Below, one piece after another: positions 37,156 to 50,019 of a DNA stretch of 64,000 nt. Below the pieces are notes generated by a model. The model saw only the letters and a program-made list of their open reading frames with translations. It was not told where the DNA came from and did no database searches. The DNA comes from Atrichornis clamosus. Lineage: Eukaryota > Chordata > Aves > Passeriformes > Menuridae. Both the position numbers and the translations under genes were made by a program. The stretch spans positions 62,001 to 126,000 of the forward strand of contig WBMZ01008622.1 of the NCBI GenBank assembly GCA_013400975.1, given 5' to 3'. The stretch's first letter is position 1. Every line of letters begins with the position of its first letter.

Positions 37156-40119
37156 CAGAACTTCTTGAACCTGCAAAGTCTTGCTTATGCTTCATGATTA
37201 GCTAAGGGAAAAGTGTAAGTTGATAGCATGTTTCAGCACTGAACTGGAGATAACCTAGATTTATAACAGTATGATTAAAAAAAAAACAACTAATGAAAAA
37301 GATAATTTAAAAAAACCAATGAAGTATCCTGCCTTTGGACTTCCATGCTGTTTTCACATTAAGATCTTTTCTGAAGATATGGCATTAAGGGAATTGAATT
37401 TTAATATATAATTTCAGTGTAGAGTATTTGGAGTCAGAGGAAAGCAAGTGAAAACAGCTTACTTAGAGTAAATTTATATCTAAGCATGTGTTAAAACTTT
37501 GCTGTCCAAGGAAAGCAGGTTGATGCATCCTTGCTGCAACATTTTAGCCTTATATTTTTACTAGAAAATTTTGGATGGAGGGCGCAAGGGATGTGGCAAG
37601 GGGACCATTGGCTTTTTGGAGCTCTTACGGAAACTGTTGGCACGTCCGTGCCTTGAGAAATGAATTTGTGGTGTTCTGTAGGTTCCTCGTGAAGCAATGG
37701 AGAAATCTAGGAATCTTGGGATGAACAGGGTGCTGGTGGTGCTCGTTTTTGTTAGCTGTGTTTTGGGATTTTCGTTGCTTTTGTGGTTTATTTTTCTTTT
37801 CATTATTGACTGTCTGTGAAATGAAGGCCTTGCAGCAGCCCTGGCATATTCCAAAGTTCCTGCAATTCTTCCCATTGACAGACTGAATTAGTCATTGCTG
37901 ATATTGATACAGGCTGGGCTGGTGCTCATGGTCTTTCTTATGTAAACACCACTGCCCTTTCAGCCACTGCTTTAACCCCTTGTTTCCTGTGGAAGTGCCT
38001 GACAAGACTGAATTTCCAGGAAGTTTTCCATTCCTTGGGAAACTTGGCTGTCACTTGACTCACAGGTGGCTGGTAGACCCTGTGCTCCACTGGCCTTCCT
38101 CCACGTGGGTGCTGATGCTCTCTGTTTCTGTGGGGTTCCTAGTGGGGAGAGGAGCTGTGGGAGCGCCACGGGGAGTTCAGGGAGCAGGATAGGAATGGCT
38201 GACCTGGTTCTGGGATGCTTGGATGCCAGATTGTGGATGTTACCTCATGCGCTCATATTTTCTAAGGTAATTCATTCCCTTTTGACACCAATGTCCCTAA
38301 TCCCTTTACAGTTTATTTGCATTTTCTTCTCTCTCTCTCAAATTAAAAAAAAAAAACAACACCAAAAACCTGAAAACCCACAAGATCATTGAGTGGAAAG
38401 GAACTAACTGCACTGGCATAGGCCCAGACTATTATGGGCAAGTGCCCTGGATATATCTCTGTACCTTGGACAACATTGTTCAGCTGGTTGCAGTCTGGTC
38501 TTTCCTTGTTCTCTCTCCAGCCAGCATGCCCCTGTCCTGCCAAGCCCTCTGCTGTTATTTTATTTTTTCTTTTTAATGTTTATCGACAACAGAACAGAAT
38601 GATCTCACCATGTTTATATTCCCCACAATAATGGTGATCTTCAGCTGATGCCCACAGAAATGAGTTCCTCTTTTAGCACACTGAGCAACAGCGATCGCTC
38701 ACTGAAGTGCCCATTTGCAAAGGCTTTATCTGGATGATCTTCCACGTCCTTTGATTTGTTTGGGTTTCCTTTTTACCAGTGTCTTTAATTAGCTGGGCCC
38801 TGCTGTGGCCTGCTCGTTCCTGTTGCTCTGCCTTGTCTGCCTTTCCCTTCAGGGGTGATGTGGGTTGTGCAGCTCCTGGGGTACGTGGACAATACCTGGG
38901 TGTATTTTTAGCAGCTGCACATCCTGAGGAGTTATTTGGTGCTTTCCGTAGTCGACTGATCTTCAGTCATGAATGCCGTTAGATGTTCCTGGATGCACAG
39001 ATCCAAAGGCTGCCAGCTGCTATTGATCATTTTCCCAGCATAAAGCTGAAGGTGGCAGCTTGGCAGAGGAGCAGGCATTTCCTCTGGTGGCAGTTCATTT
39101 TCCCCTTCAGCTGGAGCTGGTGCTGACCTTGGAGCTGGCGTGCCTGCAGAGCTTGCTTTCCGCTCCCATATTTATCATCATCTCTAATCTGTGTGATCAC
39201 AGCACTTCATCTCTCTGCCTCTCAGCTGCCTTCTGCCCTTCAGCACGAAAGGTGGACGGAAAGGCTGAGCAAAGAATATGGCCTTCTCCATCACATGATC
39301 CCCGGGCTCCAGGGAAGCTGACTCCTAGAGGGGTCATCTTAAAGTTGTGATGCTCCTGACCAAGACCTTGCCTCCCTGCTCTCTTGCCCACTTGTGGAGT
39401 TTGAAGCTTGTTGGTTGGGCTTTGATACTTTAATATTTACAAAGTAGTGACACCCGTTCACCTCAGTGTGGACCAAGTTAATGACAGAAGAAACAACCTG
39501 TTCTATATTTGTTTTCTTCCTTTTCTTACAGGTATTGTGTTTTGTAAAAGGACAACAGAGCCTGAAAGAATTAGTATGCAGGAACATCCGCTTTCCATTT
39601 CAAATGTACTAAGTGTGATGTTTGCAGCTATGGTTTGAGGGGAAAAAACCAAAGCAGCCAGGGTTTGTAGAAAAGCTCACACCTTGGATGAGGCAGGTTT
39701 TTCCCTTCAGCATGTGATACCCCAACAAATGCGTTCTCATACCCCAGGAAGTGATGCTGGCTCTGAGCTCATCTGCTTCTGTGATACAAGCAGCCAGAAG
39801 CTCACAGATCCTAAAGCTTGGAAAGACATCCAGGATAATTCCACATAGCTGGTTTGGGGTGTTTATTTGGGATCTGGTGCAGATTTAACAAGCTGTCATG
39901 CAAGAAATGAAAACCCCAAGCAGTGGTGGGAAGGTGGTGGGGAGGGAGAGAGGCAGAAGGGGAAGGCTCTTGGTGTGCTCATGCTGCTGTAGAGCTGGGA
40001 ATTTGCTCACTCCCTGCTCCAGAAAGCAGCACAGCCGGGCTGCAGTGGCATCAAGCCTGAGCTGAAACCCAGTTTCTCTGCATGATTCCTGAGCTCCAGA
40101 TCTGCTGAAAGCATACAGC

Positions 40120-40135
40120 TTTTTTTTTTTTTTTT
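40120..40135 (+). repeat. Poly-T tract (T16)
   Basis: Sixteen T residues, possibly the reverse complement of a degraded retroposon tail. No parent sequence is recognisable beside it. Confidence 0.9.
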
Positions 40136-42424
40136 CAGTGCAGAGTGAGCTCGTCGTCTTCCTGCAGCCTACGCTGTGGGCCCTAAGAAATGAATGTGTA
40201 AATATTTTGTCTCTCACAGCAGCCCAAGGTCATCTTTCTGGAACAGCAAACAGGCACAGAATCCAAAGAAGATCAGTCTGTCATATGAGTAAGGTTAGCA
40301 TCTGCACTTACAAATGACAAAGGCTATTAATCCTCATGCTGTAATCCCCAAGCTGTTTGCCAGCTGGCAGCAGGAAGATGCTTCTGCTCAACCCACACAG
40401 CTATCCATGTTTTTTCACCTTTATAAAGCAGATATAGGTCAACACTGTAGCCTGAATAAAGAACTTGTTAGATACCATTCATCTCTTTCAGCATTACAAT
40501 CCCTCTCCTCTCCACACAAACCATCTGGACAAATGAAGGGGTAAGAGGAGAGCTCTGGACTGGGCTCTCCCTGTGCTGCTTCCCAAACAGAAGGTTGAAG
40601 GCAAGATTTCTTCCCTCCCCTCTGCTTCTGAGTTTGTCCTGGGAGGATGAATTTTGAGATATGGTTGCAGGGCTGAACAGCCTGAGCAAAGCTCTGTCGC
40701 TAGACAGGTCTTTATACCCAGAGCAGGGAAAACCTAATGCTTGCAGAAGGCAGACAAAATTCCACTGATGGGACTTTTTCTGATCCTAATTTGAGAACCT
40801 GCGTGGGGTTTGGGTATTGCCCTGAGTCCTCTGAGGTACCACTGATGGAGCAGAAGGGAAACTGCTGCTTGGCAGCGATGCAGGTAGGCTGTGATAGTCT
40901 GTATGATCTCACACACCAAAAGCCTGTATGGTCACTGGGTTGAGTTCAGAGAGCACAAGGCAGCTGGGTTTGGAAAAAGTGAAGAAGAAGAAGCACAAAA
41001 GCCAGATGGGAGCTGTGAAACTGCATTCAGAACTGTTATCTCTCGAGGAAATTGGAAAGCAAATTTTCAGGCTTTAACAGAAATTACAGCTGCTTGGGCA
41101 GCTGCAGGTGTGAGGAACTAAGGACCTTTCCTCCTGGCTTTTGCATTTCCTCTGGCTGCAGTGGAGGACATCAAATAGACACCAGATACTCCGGAGGTGT
41201 CTGTCCCCTGCAGTGCCATACCCAGCGTGGGCTGATCTTATGGAGCAGCAAGAGACAAAAAGCTGATATTGGCCATGGGTGAAGAATGAGGATTCAGGAT
41301 TCAGACAAAAGCTGGATTCTTCCTGAGTCCCACGACTATTAATTAGCTGTGACCTCCAGGGAAGGCATTTCATGGTGACAAATATTTCTCTCTCCCTTCA
41401 TTTCTCAAACTTCGGGTAACTCCGCAAATTTCTCTCTTTAATAGCAACTAGGAAAAAAATCGTATAATGTTGCTAGTTTTCCCTATCCCTGTTGTGTCTC
41501 GTTAACACTTTCCAGGTGCTTTTCCTGCATGCTGTCTCCATCACTGCATCTCTCATCTTCTCATTAATACCTGCAGAGGTCTAGTCCAAGGCAGGTCAGT
41601 GTCCGGTAGCAATATTTTATGTTCATGGTGCTCAGGATAAAACCTATCCTCCGATCTCTTGCTGTCACTACGTGGCACCTCAAGCACAAGTTTTCCAATT
41701 AAACTGGTACCACACCTCCCCTGTATTCCTCTGCTGGCACTGCTGTGGTTTGTGTCTTGCTGGGCTGCATTCTCAGCTGTAACTTCATTGACTTTTTCCC
41801 AGCAGAGAGTTTTGTTTGTCAAGAAGAGTAAATGAAGCAATCATTTGGTAGACTTAGCATTTAAATACTGCGTGACATTTATATGTGTGTGTATATATAA
41901 AAATGTTTTTTATGGCAGAGCGCCGCGGGACATTTGCATGAAGCATATCTCAGTGTATATTTGACTGTTGATTTAAATATACGGTGTGTAATAAGTTATT
42001 TTTAGTGTGTATTGACTTCTTTCTATATTGGAACAATATACCATCTCTGGCAGGTTTTTGTTGTCTCACTGCTGCGGGCACAGCTGGACACTGAGGGGCT
42101 GAGGTGGTGTCCATCCCCTCTGTCCTCTGTGTGTCCATCTCCTCTGTCCTCTCTGTGACGTGGGATTCGTTCCCCTGCAGCAGCTTCGTGGGTGGACAGA
42201 CATCTCTCCCCGGGGTGTGTTGCTGCAGGACAGTGCTGTAAACCTCCTACTGCACCTCCCTCCTGGTGTTCAGTAGAATAATCTGCCTTTAATATTTGTC
42301 CTTTCTCTGCTGTCATCTCCCCAGCATAGACTGCAGTGAGCTGTTGGTATTCAGAGTGATTCAGCCCTGTGGCTGAGGGTGCACCAGGAGGAATGGAGAT
42401 CTCAGCTCTCCTTTCCCAGCCTGA

Positions 42425-42594
42425 GATCACAGAATCACAGAATGATTTGGATGGGAAGGGACCTTAAAGACCATCTCATTCCAAGCCCCTGCCATGGGCA
42501 GGGACACCTCCCACCAGACCATGTTCCTCAGAACCCCATCCAGCCTGGCCTTGAACGCTTCCAGGGATGAGCATCCACGACTTCTCTGGGCAAG
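42425..42594 (-). mobile_element. CR1 LINE 3' fragment, antisense
   Basis: It begins ATCACAGAATCACAGAATGA, the reverse complement of the CR1 tail repeat. It then shows GGAAGGGACCTTAAAGACCA, CCTGCCATGGGCAGGGACAC and CAGCCTGGCCTTGAACGCTT, and stops at ACTTCTCTGGGCAAG. This is among the least diverged copies in the window, and the text is of the type very common in neoavian genomes. Confidence 0.93.
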
Positions 42595-45412
42595 CACAAA
42601 ATTTATTTATAAATTGTTTACTTTAAAAAATCAAAGTACAGACAAATTTTAAAAAATGCCAGGTCCCTAACTTCTATTGGTGCTAAAGCAAGACTTCCAG
42701 AGCTTGCAATTATTGTTGAATTATTTTCATGGTAAATATAGCTATAAAGGGCGAACTGTTCATACTGTGAAGGTTATAAGAAACAAACTCATGTCCTATT
42801 CACTTTTGCAAAGTTCAGAGATTTGCACTGAAAATTGTACCTTCAATCTGGTTAATAAATGGCTGGTATTGACTGGTGAGGCCACTGGGATGGTGTGAGC
42901 ATTGTTTCACTTGCTGCAATGTGATGGAAAGAGGTATCTGGAGTGCAAAACTGTGACAAAAAGATGAAAGATACAATGAAGAGATGTTTGGATGTTCAGC
43001 TGGAAGACTGGTATGGGTTTATTCTTAGCTTTTCATGTAGTTGACAATGAAACATTTTTATTCTACTTAAGTGCTAACGTGCATGATCATACAATATATT
43101 GCCTCTTGCTAATTATATGCTGCGCTAGGAATACTAATGTCTAGATGATATCTGACTGGAAAAAAAATCAGCATTAAACCCAGCTTCTGCAGAAGTCTGG
43201 GCTGAAATTACCCCTGCACACACACAACCATCCACACCTTAGATACAGTCTTATTTTGTTATGGTGAAGGCTGCTGTTACAGGTTTTTATCAATAAAATA
43301 GAAGCAGATGGCTCATGTAGACATGCAAACCCAACACATTTTCCTTTTTATTTTCACCGTGGCAGAACTGAGTGAATATGCATCCAGGAGAGGTGGACAT
43401 GTGCTGTTCAGAACAGGGATGCAGGTGCCTGGTGCATAAATCAGAGCTGGGAGGAGTGGGGAAGGTCTGCCCCCCACTTGGTACCCCTGCCCATCCACAC
43501 AGACACAGGGGCCCTGAGGCAGCAGGCTGGGGGCATCTGGGGGGCTCAAGAAGTTCCTGTGCCCTTCCATCTCTGCTTCCCCCTGGATATTGCCTTTCAG
43601 CCAGGCCTGTGTGGGGAAGGAAAAGTGCTGGCTATGCTTTTGACATCTGTCCTTCCCCACTCTCTCATCCAGCCCTGGCAGGAATTGGGGGAGAAGCCCC
43701 TCCCGTGCCCTCTGTGGTGGTCCCCCAGTCACAGTGCTTCTCCTACACACCAGTGATGGCACCTGCACCAGGGCACACGCGGGTCAATGTCACCAGGGTG
43801 CCTCCTGTGTGTGGACACCAGCCTTGCTGACGTCCTGGACACGTGTGTGGGATGGAGAGGGATGACCCCACAGCAGCTGGGGTGGCCATGTGGTGGAAAC
43901 AAAGGTAAGAGCTCAAGTGATGATCTGGAGAGCTGAAACTGGGCTGACACACGGCCAGGTACAAGGGGAATGTCTGTATTTGGTGGCTACTGTAATTTGC
44001 ATCTACCTTTGGCCATGATGTATTTGTGTGAGTGGCTTACTTCTGGCAGCTTGGAGTTGTAATCCATGCCTACATTAAGGCACAGAAAGACAGAAGCTAA
44101 AAAATTTTCCAAATTGGTGACTTTGAACTGGGGTTAGTTTGTTCCTCTCAGAATAGCAGTGCCGTATTTGAGGGAGACATGAGAAACCACGATTTCTCCA
44201 TCCCTGCTGGCATCCACAGGGCTGGCTTTCCAGGACCAGCCCAGAAATAGAGTTTCTTTTTCTGGCAACAGTTGGTAGCTTCAGTGCCTGGAAACCTAGG
44301 CAAAGGCTGTTGGTTCGAGACAAGTCTGAGGACACAGAAAACCCAGCCCTTCAGGGCCCTTCATCTGAAAGACAGTGGGCAAATGGGGTATGCTGGGAGG
44401 CTCAGAAATAAACTAAGGACTTTGGAAAAACTCCCCTCCTTGGTGTAAACTGGGGATGAAATACGTGTTTTACTAAGGATTGATGTTCGTGGGTGACCAG
44501 GCTCAGCTGAGAGGGCTGGCGGGCGCTGCAGGGTGGGCTGGGGTTTGCTCTGGGTTGCAGCCAGCCCCCCAGCAGCTCCTCCAGGCACAGAGAGGGATCT
44601 ACAGAACCAGGCACCGGCTGCAAATTCCTCAGGGTTCGGGAGCTCAGGTGGGTGCTCCTGCCGAGGTGGTGGCATGGTCTGAATCGGTACCAGGACAGCT
44701 CTCTCCTGGCTTGGTTATTCCTAACACTGCTCCACTCCACGCATTTTCTGAAAACCACCTAAAATTCTCCCTGCCCAATCAACCAGCCTCAATCCTCCCA
44801 CCAACTCACCCTACTCCTCCCAAGTAAACCCAGCGCTGAGGGATGCTGGGGATTACTCTGGAGGACCTGGGCACTGCTGGGGGAACCACGCTTGCATTGC
44901 TGTCCCTGCAGCCTCACCATGTCCTTGTGGGAATGTCCTCAGCCTCAGGTGGGTTTTCCCAGGCTGATTCCCAGTGCAGGACTAACCAGCACGGGGTTTG
45001 CTTTGTTCCTCAGAGCTGACTTGCCCGTGTCCCTGTGTGAGCTGGGCACACGCCACGGTGAATCTGCTGGCACTGAACTCGCAGAGGGGGGACTGGGCCA
45101 TAGCTCTTGGTGCCAACTTTTGGTCAGCTCGGCCTAAATGAAGCTGCCCATAAATTTGGTAGTAAAATACTCGGGTTTTCTGTGTGCTTGGTGCACGACA
45201 ACACCATGCAAATTCAATGGGCTTAGCAATCCACTTGCTGCTCCTGCTGGGACACCACGGCCCAGCACGAGCATGTGTGGGTCCCGCCGGGCCCCCGGCT
45301 GGGCTGTGTTTTATCGTTCTGATTATCCTGTTCTTCCTCCAGCTGCATTTTAATTCCTTACAATGACTTCATCCCTTGGCAAAGCACCAAGTACTGTTTT
45401 GTCAAGACATCC

Positions 45413-45434
45413 TTTTTTTTTTTTTTTTTTTTTT
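45413..45434 (+). repeat. Poly-T tract (T22)
   Basis: Twenty-two uninterrupted T residues in intergenic DNA; the longest homopolymer noted here. Confidence 0.92.
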
Positions 45435-48261
45435 CATCCTAATTTTGACCAGTTGGAAAAGTCACATTTTTAATGTCAGGAAACTAAGTTTTGAATTTCA
45501 GCAAAAGAGTGATATCATTTTTCACGAGAGGGTGAAAGCATTCCCACTTCTCAATCAGCTCAGTGGAGGCTAAAGCTGAGCTGTCTGCCATCTGTCTCCT
45601 CGCCAGTCTCTCTTCCACCATCATCACTTTTTAACAGGTTGGCCAATTTCAATCACATTTGAGAGGAGGGTAACTGTCTCAAAGACAGTTATGTTTCTAC
45701 AAATTTTGTCAGCTGGCAGAGGATCATTTACAGAGAAGCAGAAAGTAGGTTTGATGGCCAAGGGTGGTGAGCTGGTCCATCCTGACAGCGTGAAGCTCCA
45801 GCACGTGCTGCCTCTGGTGCTGTCTCTCGTTGAGCTGGGGGTGTCCAAGGGGACGTGGTGGAATTTACCTGGGGGTGGTGGGGAGGATGTAGAGGGTAAA
45901 GAGTGCCAATATGTAGGAAAATGAACTTCATTTGTTCTGCTCTTTCCCAGTTTGTTTCAGAAGAATATTTGAAGTTCTTTTTTCAATGTAGAAAAGTAAA
46001 AGAAAAAAAATTAAAAGTTTTAAAATAACAACAAATTTTCTTGCATAATTAATCGGAAGATGGAGGAGAAAAATAGAATTCTAGTACAGGAGGAGCAGAA
46101 AGAGAAAGAACTGGTCTTTTAAAATGAAAAGCAAAGGCTGCATTTTAGATGGAGACAGGATCAGCCTCCCAAGGCATCTGGTCCCTCCGAGGCTGGCCAA
46201 CCATTGGGAGCCAAGAACAGGGGCCAGGAACTGGAGCTACTCATCTTCATTTGCTGTGACAAGCCAACGGCTGGGAAAGTTTTTGAGGGTCTGTGTCTGC
46301 TGGAGGCAGTTGAGAGGGCCAGGCCAAGGATAAAACGTGGCCCAGGATGTGACTCCTCATATCTGAAACTTCTCAGGTACAGATGCTGAACATTTTGGGT
46401 ACATTTTATCTTTTGAAAATACCTTCTGCATGCTGTGTTTAGAAATGCAGCACCTGTGTAGGTATGTGCTGCCTGGGAGGGCTGGTGCTTTTATGCACAC
46501 ATCTTTTGAATGTTTGGTGCTTGAATTCCAAAGGGCACATTAATTCAATTCATTTTTCTTTAACACTTGATTTGAGGAGACATAACTGCTTTGAAATGAA
46601 GGAACTGATTTTTTTTTTCTTATTCTGTGAGACAGTTAAAGTAAATGCTAATGTTCTGGGGTTTTATACTCTCAATTGCTCTAAACCATTTAAAAACATA
46701 TATTTGTTATAGCACTGACTATGTCAGGCAATCCTGCTTTCAAAAGACTAAAATAAAAGAAAAAAGCCGCTCTCCTATTGTCTGCCTGTCCAGGTTTTAT
46801 CTTGTGCAGTACACATTTAAAATCTTATCTTCTCAAATAATATCCCTGTCAATAGGGACTTTGGTCCCAGTTCCTGGGTCTGTTTAATTTCCGTTGCATT
46901 AAAACATTGTGAGAGTCAGCTGGGCAGTGATTCCTGACCAGGCATCCCTGCAGAGGGCAAAACTCCTCTTCAGACAAGGAGGGGAGGGAATCTCTCGTGC
47001 TTCCAAGAGGAAGGGGATGGGATGGAGTGGAGTGGGAAGGAGCATTTCCTGTTCGTCTCAATGGAGGTCCCTTCCAGCCAGCAGAACAGTGCTGGTTTAT
47101 ACTGGCAGGGGATCTCGCACTCTCTGCCCCCTTGGAAAGTGGAAAAAGAAAAGCAGCTACACTTGGATTGTGGAAGAATCTCCCCTGGGCTGATCAGGGG
47201 ATGGAAAAGCTTCTTGGATCCAGCTGAGGAAACACAGCTGACCTTTTGGCTGTAAATTATTGCCTGTTAATACATCCTGCTTGTGTGCTGACAGTAGAGG
47301 GGAAGACGTGTCTTAGCAGTAGAAATTGTGTTGAACATTAAAAAAAAAATGCAGTGAATTTCACGAAGATCGGAGTAGGTGAGACTGTCGTTCATTCAGC
47401 TCTTGGGCACGGAGTAGGTGCTTCTGTGTCTTCCTTTTCTATCTCTGCTTACAGGAGTGATCTTACTGAATTAATTATGACATCTTTGTGAAGAGCTGAA
47501 GAATCGCTCAAGTTCTCTATTCAGCAGCAGAGAAATGTCAGATTCATCTCACGGTAAATTTAAAATTACACCAACCTGAACTACTGCTACTGGCAGCATA
47601 ATAATAAGGCAGGTAATCAAAATCAATTAAATTCCAGTGCCTTCCTATTGTCCTAGAAAATTCAAATTTGAAAGTAGTTGGAGTTCATTTGACTTCTCAA
47701 TAAAAGAGGCAGAGCTTCATAGGTAATTTGAAGTAAGTATGTGGCCGTGAGTGATCTTTCCTCAAACTGCAAAGACCAGGGGAGCTGTGTGCCTGCATGT
47801 TTGTGCACACTGAGTATTAAATGCAGCCAGGTGCCCCAAGTCAAGGGAGTAACTGGTTTGAGGCTGCTGCATTGACGTGTGTTAGCTGGGACTCGGGTCT
47901 GCCAGGACTCTGTTAAAATTTGGATGGGATATCGATCCAGGTGAATGCCAAATGCAGTGTGCATCCATTCCAACCGTGTAAGAGGGAGGAGGAGTAAGCC
48001 TGGTCCGTGCTCTTCTGCCGGACCTTCATGGAGCAACCAGAGGGAGGGGAACTCCACGTGTCCTACCAGCAGTGACGTGACCAGACACAATATGCATTGA
48101 ACACCCATCTTACAGATCACAGGAGAACTGGGAATTTCCCAGGAGCTTCAAATGCTGTCAAAATGAATATGTTCTCATAGCACCTTGCCTTGATTTTGGC
48201 ACTGTCTGAGCCTTTGAGTCACCTTTAGTATTAAGATGGTAGATGGTAGTAGTGGTTTTGG

Positions 48262-48394
48262 GAGTGTTCAGGGTCAGGCTGGATGGGGCTTTGAGCAACA
48301 TGGTGTAGTGGGAGATGTCCCTGCCCATGGCAGGGGGTTGGAACAAGATGATCTTTAAGGTCTCTTCCAACCCAGATCACTCTGAGATTCTCTG
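48262..48394 (+). mobile_element. CR1 LINE 3' fragment, sense
   Basis: GGTCAGGCTGGATGGGGCTT, GGTGTAGTGGGAGATGTCCC, GGGGGTTGGAACAAGATGAT and TTTAAGGTCTCTTCCAACCC match the 3'UTR of CR1 in sense orientation, ending in a worn tail (TCTGAGATTCTCTG). A 5'-truncated fossil. Confidence 0.92.
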
Positions 48395-49610
48395 GGCTCG
48401 ATCAAGTGACTGCTTGGATGGGGAGGTTATGGCATGAGCATGAGTCTGTCAGGAGCAGCAGTGTCATCCATGGTAGTTGTGTGGAAATAGACACAACTGG
48501 GAGGTGCAGAAGAAAATTTACTCTCTAAAGAGGTTTCTTTTTGGAAAAAAGTCCTGATCAAAGCCCTGGCTTGGTGCTGGGACTGGTCTAAGCCAGTGTT
48601 TTATGAGTAACTTCAGTGCAGCCATTGGCACCAACCTGGCTATCCAGAAAAGCTCACCTTATACAGCTCCTTCTCACTCTGGGAATGACCCACTTCTTCC
48701 AGGGAAGCTCCCTACACATAGCCGGCCTGTTTTAAAAAAAAATTTCTTCTTTTTTTTTCCTGTCCTATCTGCCAGTATTTACATATAGGGTTAGGCTTTC
48801 AGGGAAAGGAATTTCCCATCTTTCTGCTCACTGAATTACACAGGGAAGACTTTATTGACTCCTTTTAAACTTTTTCTGAGCCTTTCTGCCTGGATCCTCA
48901 GTTAGGAGGGTAGGCTGAGCCTGATATCCCATCTGTTGTAAGGAGGGTGCCCAGCAGGAGCTGTCTGGCTGAGATGCAGGAGTTGTCCTACCCCACGGTG
49001 GCCTGCTCTTTTATTTGGGAGGAGGTCTGGGTTGTTTTGCTGTATTCCTGCAGCAATCAACTTTCTGCCCAAGGAATTGCAGAGTGCTGTGGTGCCTCTT
49101 TGGGATCATGGGTGTATGTGCCAGGGTGAGACCCAGGGTACCACGGTGGAGTATCCCAAAAGCTCAGGGGAAAAGCAGTGTGCCAGGATCTGATGATGGG
49201 CATGGAGGAAGAAGGGAGTTTGGAGGGAAGAGGAACATGACCCAGTGACAGAGCAGAAGAGGTCTCTGCCAGCAGTACCAAATTGGACTCCTCTCCCTCC
49301 AGCCTCACCAGGCACTGGGTTGTGGTTCTCCCAGTCTTGCCCTGAAGTGAGCAGAGCTCTCACCCTCTCTCAGTGCCACAACGGGTGCTTGGCACCCCCG
49401 CGGCAGCCGGCCCGCTCCGCGCATCCTTCAGCCCGCCCTGACGGGAGGTTTTATGGTCCCGCTCCCCGCCCCCATTCCCGGGCTGCTCCCCGCTCCCGGC
49501 TCTGGCGTTTCACATCCCCATCCTCTGCCGCGAGCCCCAGGCAGCTCCTCACCGCCTGTCCAGCTCTGAGCCGCGGCACCTGCTCCATCCTCCGGCTCAC
49601 CCCGCAGCCC

Positions 49611-49635
49611 GGCACGGCAAGGCACGGCACGGCAC
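49611..49635 (+). repeat. GGCAC/GGCA short tandem repeat in CpG island
   Basis: GGCACGGCAA followed by GGCACGGCACGGCAC: imperfect pentamer units directly in the promoter region. Confidence 0.8.
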
Positions 49636-49670
49636 GAAACGGCGCGGAGCGGAGCATCCCGGTGGCGGGA

Positions 49671-49717
49671 CCTCCTCCTCCCTCCTTCCCTCCCTCTACT
49701 CCCTCCCTCCCTCCCCG
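49671..49717 (+). repeat. Pyrimidine-rich CCCTCC tract
   Basis: A nearly pure C/T run with CCTCCC units and a single A interruption. Such tracts in promoters can bind SP/KLF or MAZ-type factors or adopt non-B structure; no direct evidence of this is available here. Confidence 0.85.
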
Positions 49718-49735
49718 CGGCCTCGAGTCGCGCCA

Positions 49736-50019
49736 GTGATGGAGAGAGCGTCACCGTCTCCTAGCAGCGCTCCTAGCAACGCTCCTAGCAACCGGGCAAC
49801 ATCTGCTCCCGCTGGACCAATCCGCGCGGGGAACATCTGGGCACCCACCTCCGCGGGCTGCGGCCGGGAGGTGATGCGCTCCTCAGTGGCTGCAGGGACC
49901 CGCAGGAGCTGCCACCGCCGGCACCAGCACCGCCACCGCCACCAGCACCGCCACCACCTCCGCCAGGAGCAGCGAGGGAAGGACGGAGCAGCCCTCGCTC
50001 TGGAGCCGGGGCTCGCTGG
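49736..50019 (+). other. Probable first exon of SERTAD4-like gene (5'UTR), with an upstream ORF
   Basis: A consensus donor (CGCTGG|GTGAGT) ends an exon inside the CpG island. The start shown is only the first ATG pair; the true start site is unknown and probably further left. The open frame from 49739 (M-E-R-A-S-P-S-P-S-S) runs to the donor and includes a low-complexity H-R-H-Q-H-R-H stretch from CACCGCCACCAGCAC-like repeats (about 49912-49965). If joined directly to the acceptor at 56880 it reads G-A-D-L-I-G-A and stops at TAA 56899-56901. It is therefore out of frame with the SERTA protein and would act as an upstream ORF, not as its N-terminus. Confidence 0.5.
49757..49792 (+). promoter_or_regulatory. 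Three 12-bp repeats with RFX half-site (X-box-like)
   Basis: Three adjacent 12-mers: TCTCCTAGCAGC, GCTCCTAGCAAC and GCTCCTAGCAAC, followed by CGGGCAAC (49793-49800). CCTAGCAAC and GGCAAC fit the right half (RGYAAC) of the X-box bound by RFX factors. The left half (GTNRCC) is imperfect. Whether the sites lie before or inside the first exon depends on the unmapped start site. Confidence 0.55.

Larger units (their letters stand above)
37156..49380. other. Intergenic region between SYT16-like and SERTAD4-like genes
   Basis: No supportable coding exon. It contains CR1 fragments at 42425-42594 and 48262-48394, poly-T tracts at 40120-40135 and 45413-45434, and a short AT-rich block with an octamer motif near 41930. 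Several open frames of 90-150 codons occur in GC-rich stretches (43.3-44.8 kb), but they have no conserved motifs or splice context. Confidence 0.6.

Noticed and set aside
43313..43830. Overlapping open frames of about 150 codons on both strands
   Set aside because: Both strands are equally open and neither has motif content; consistent with GC-rich non-coding sequence.
44312..44320. GGTTCGAGA, resembling a tRNA B box
   Set aside because: No A box at the right distance, the box lacks its CC end, and no cloverleaf arms can be drawn.
49245..49739. 164-codon open frame before the CpG island
   Set aside because: Pro/Ala/Arg-rich low complexity with no conserved motif. It crosses the CCCTCC tract, so it is best explained by lack of stop codons in GC-rich DNA.
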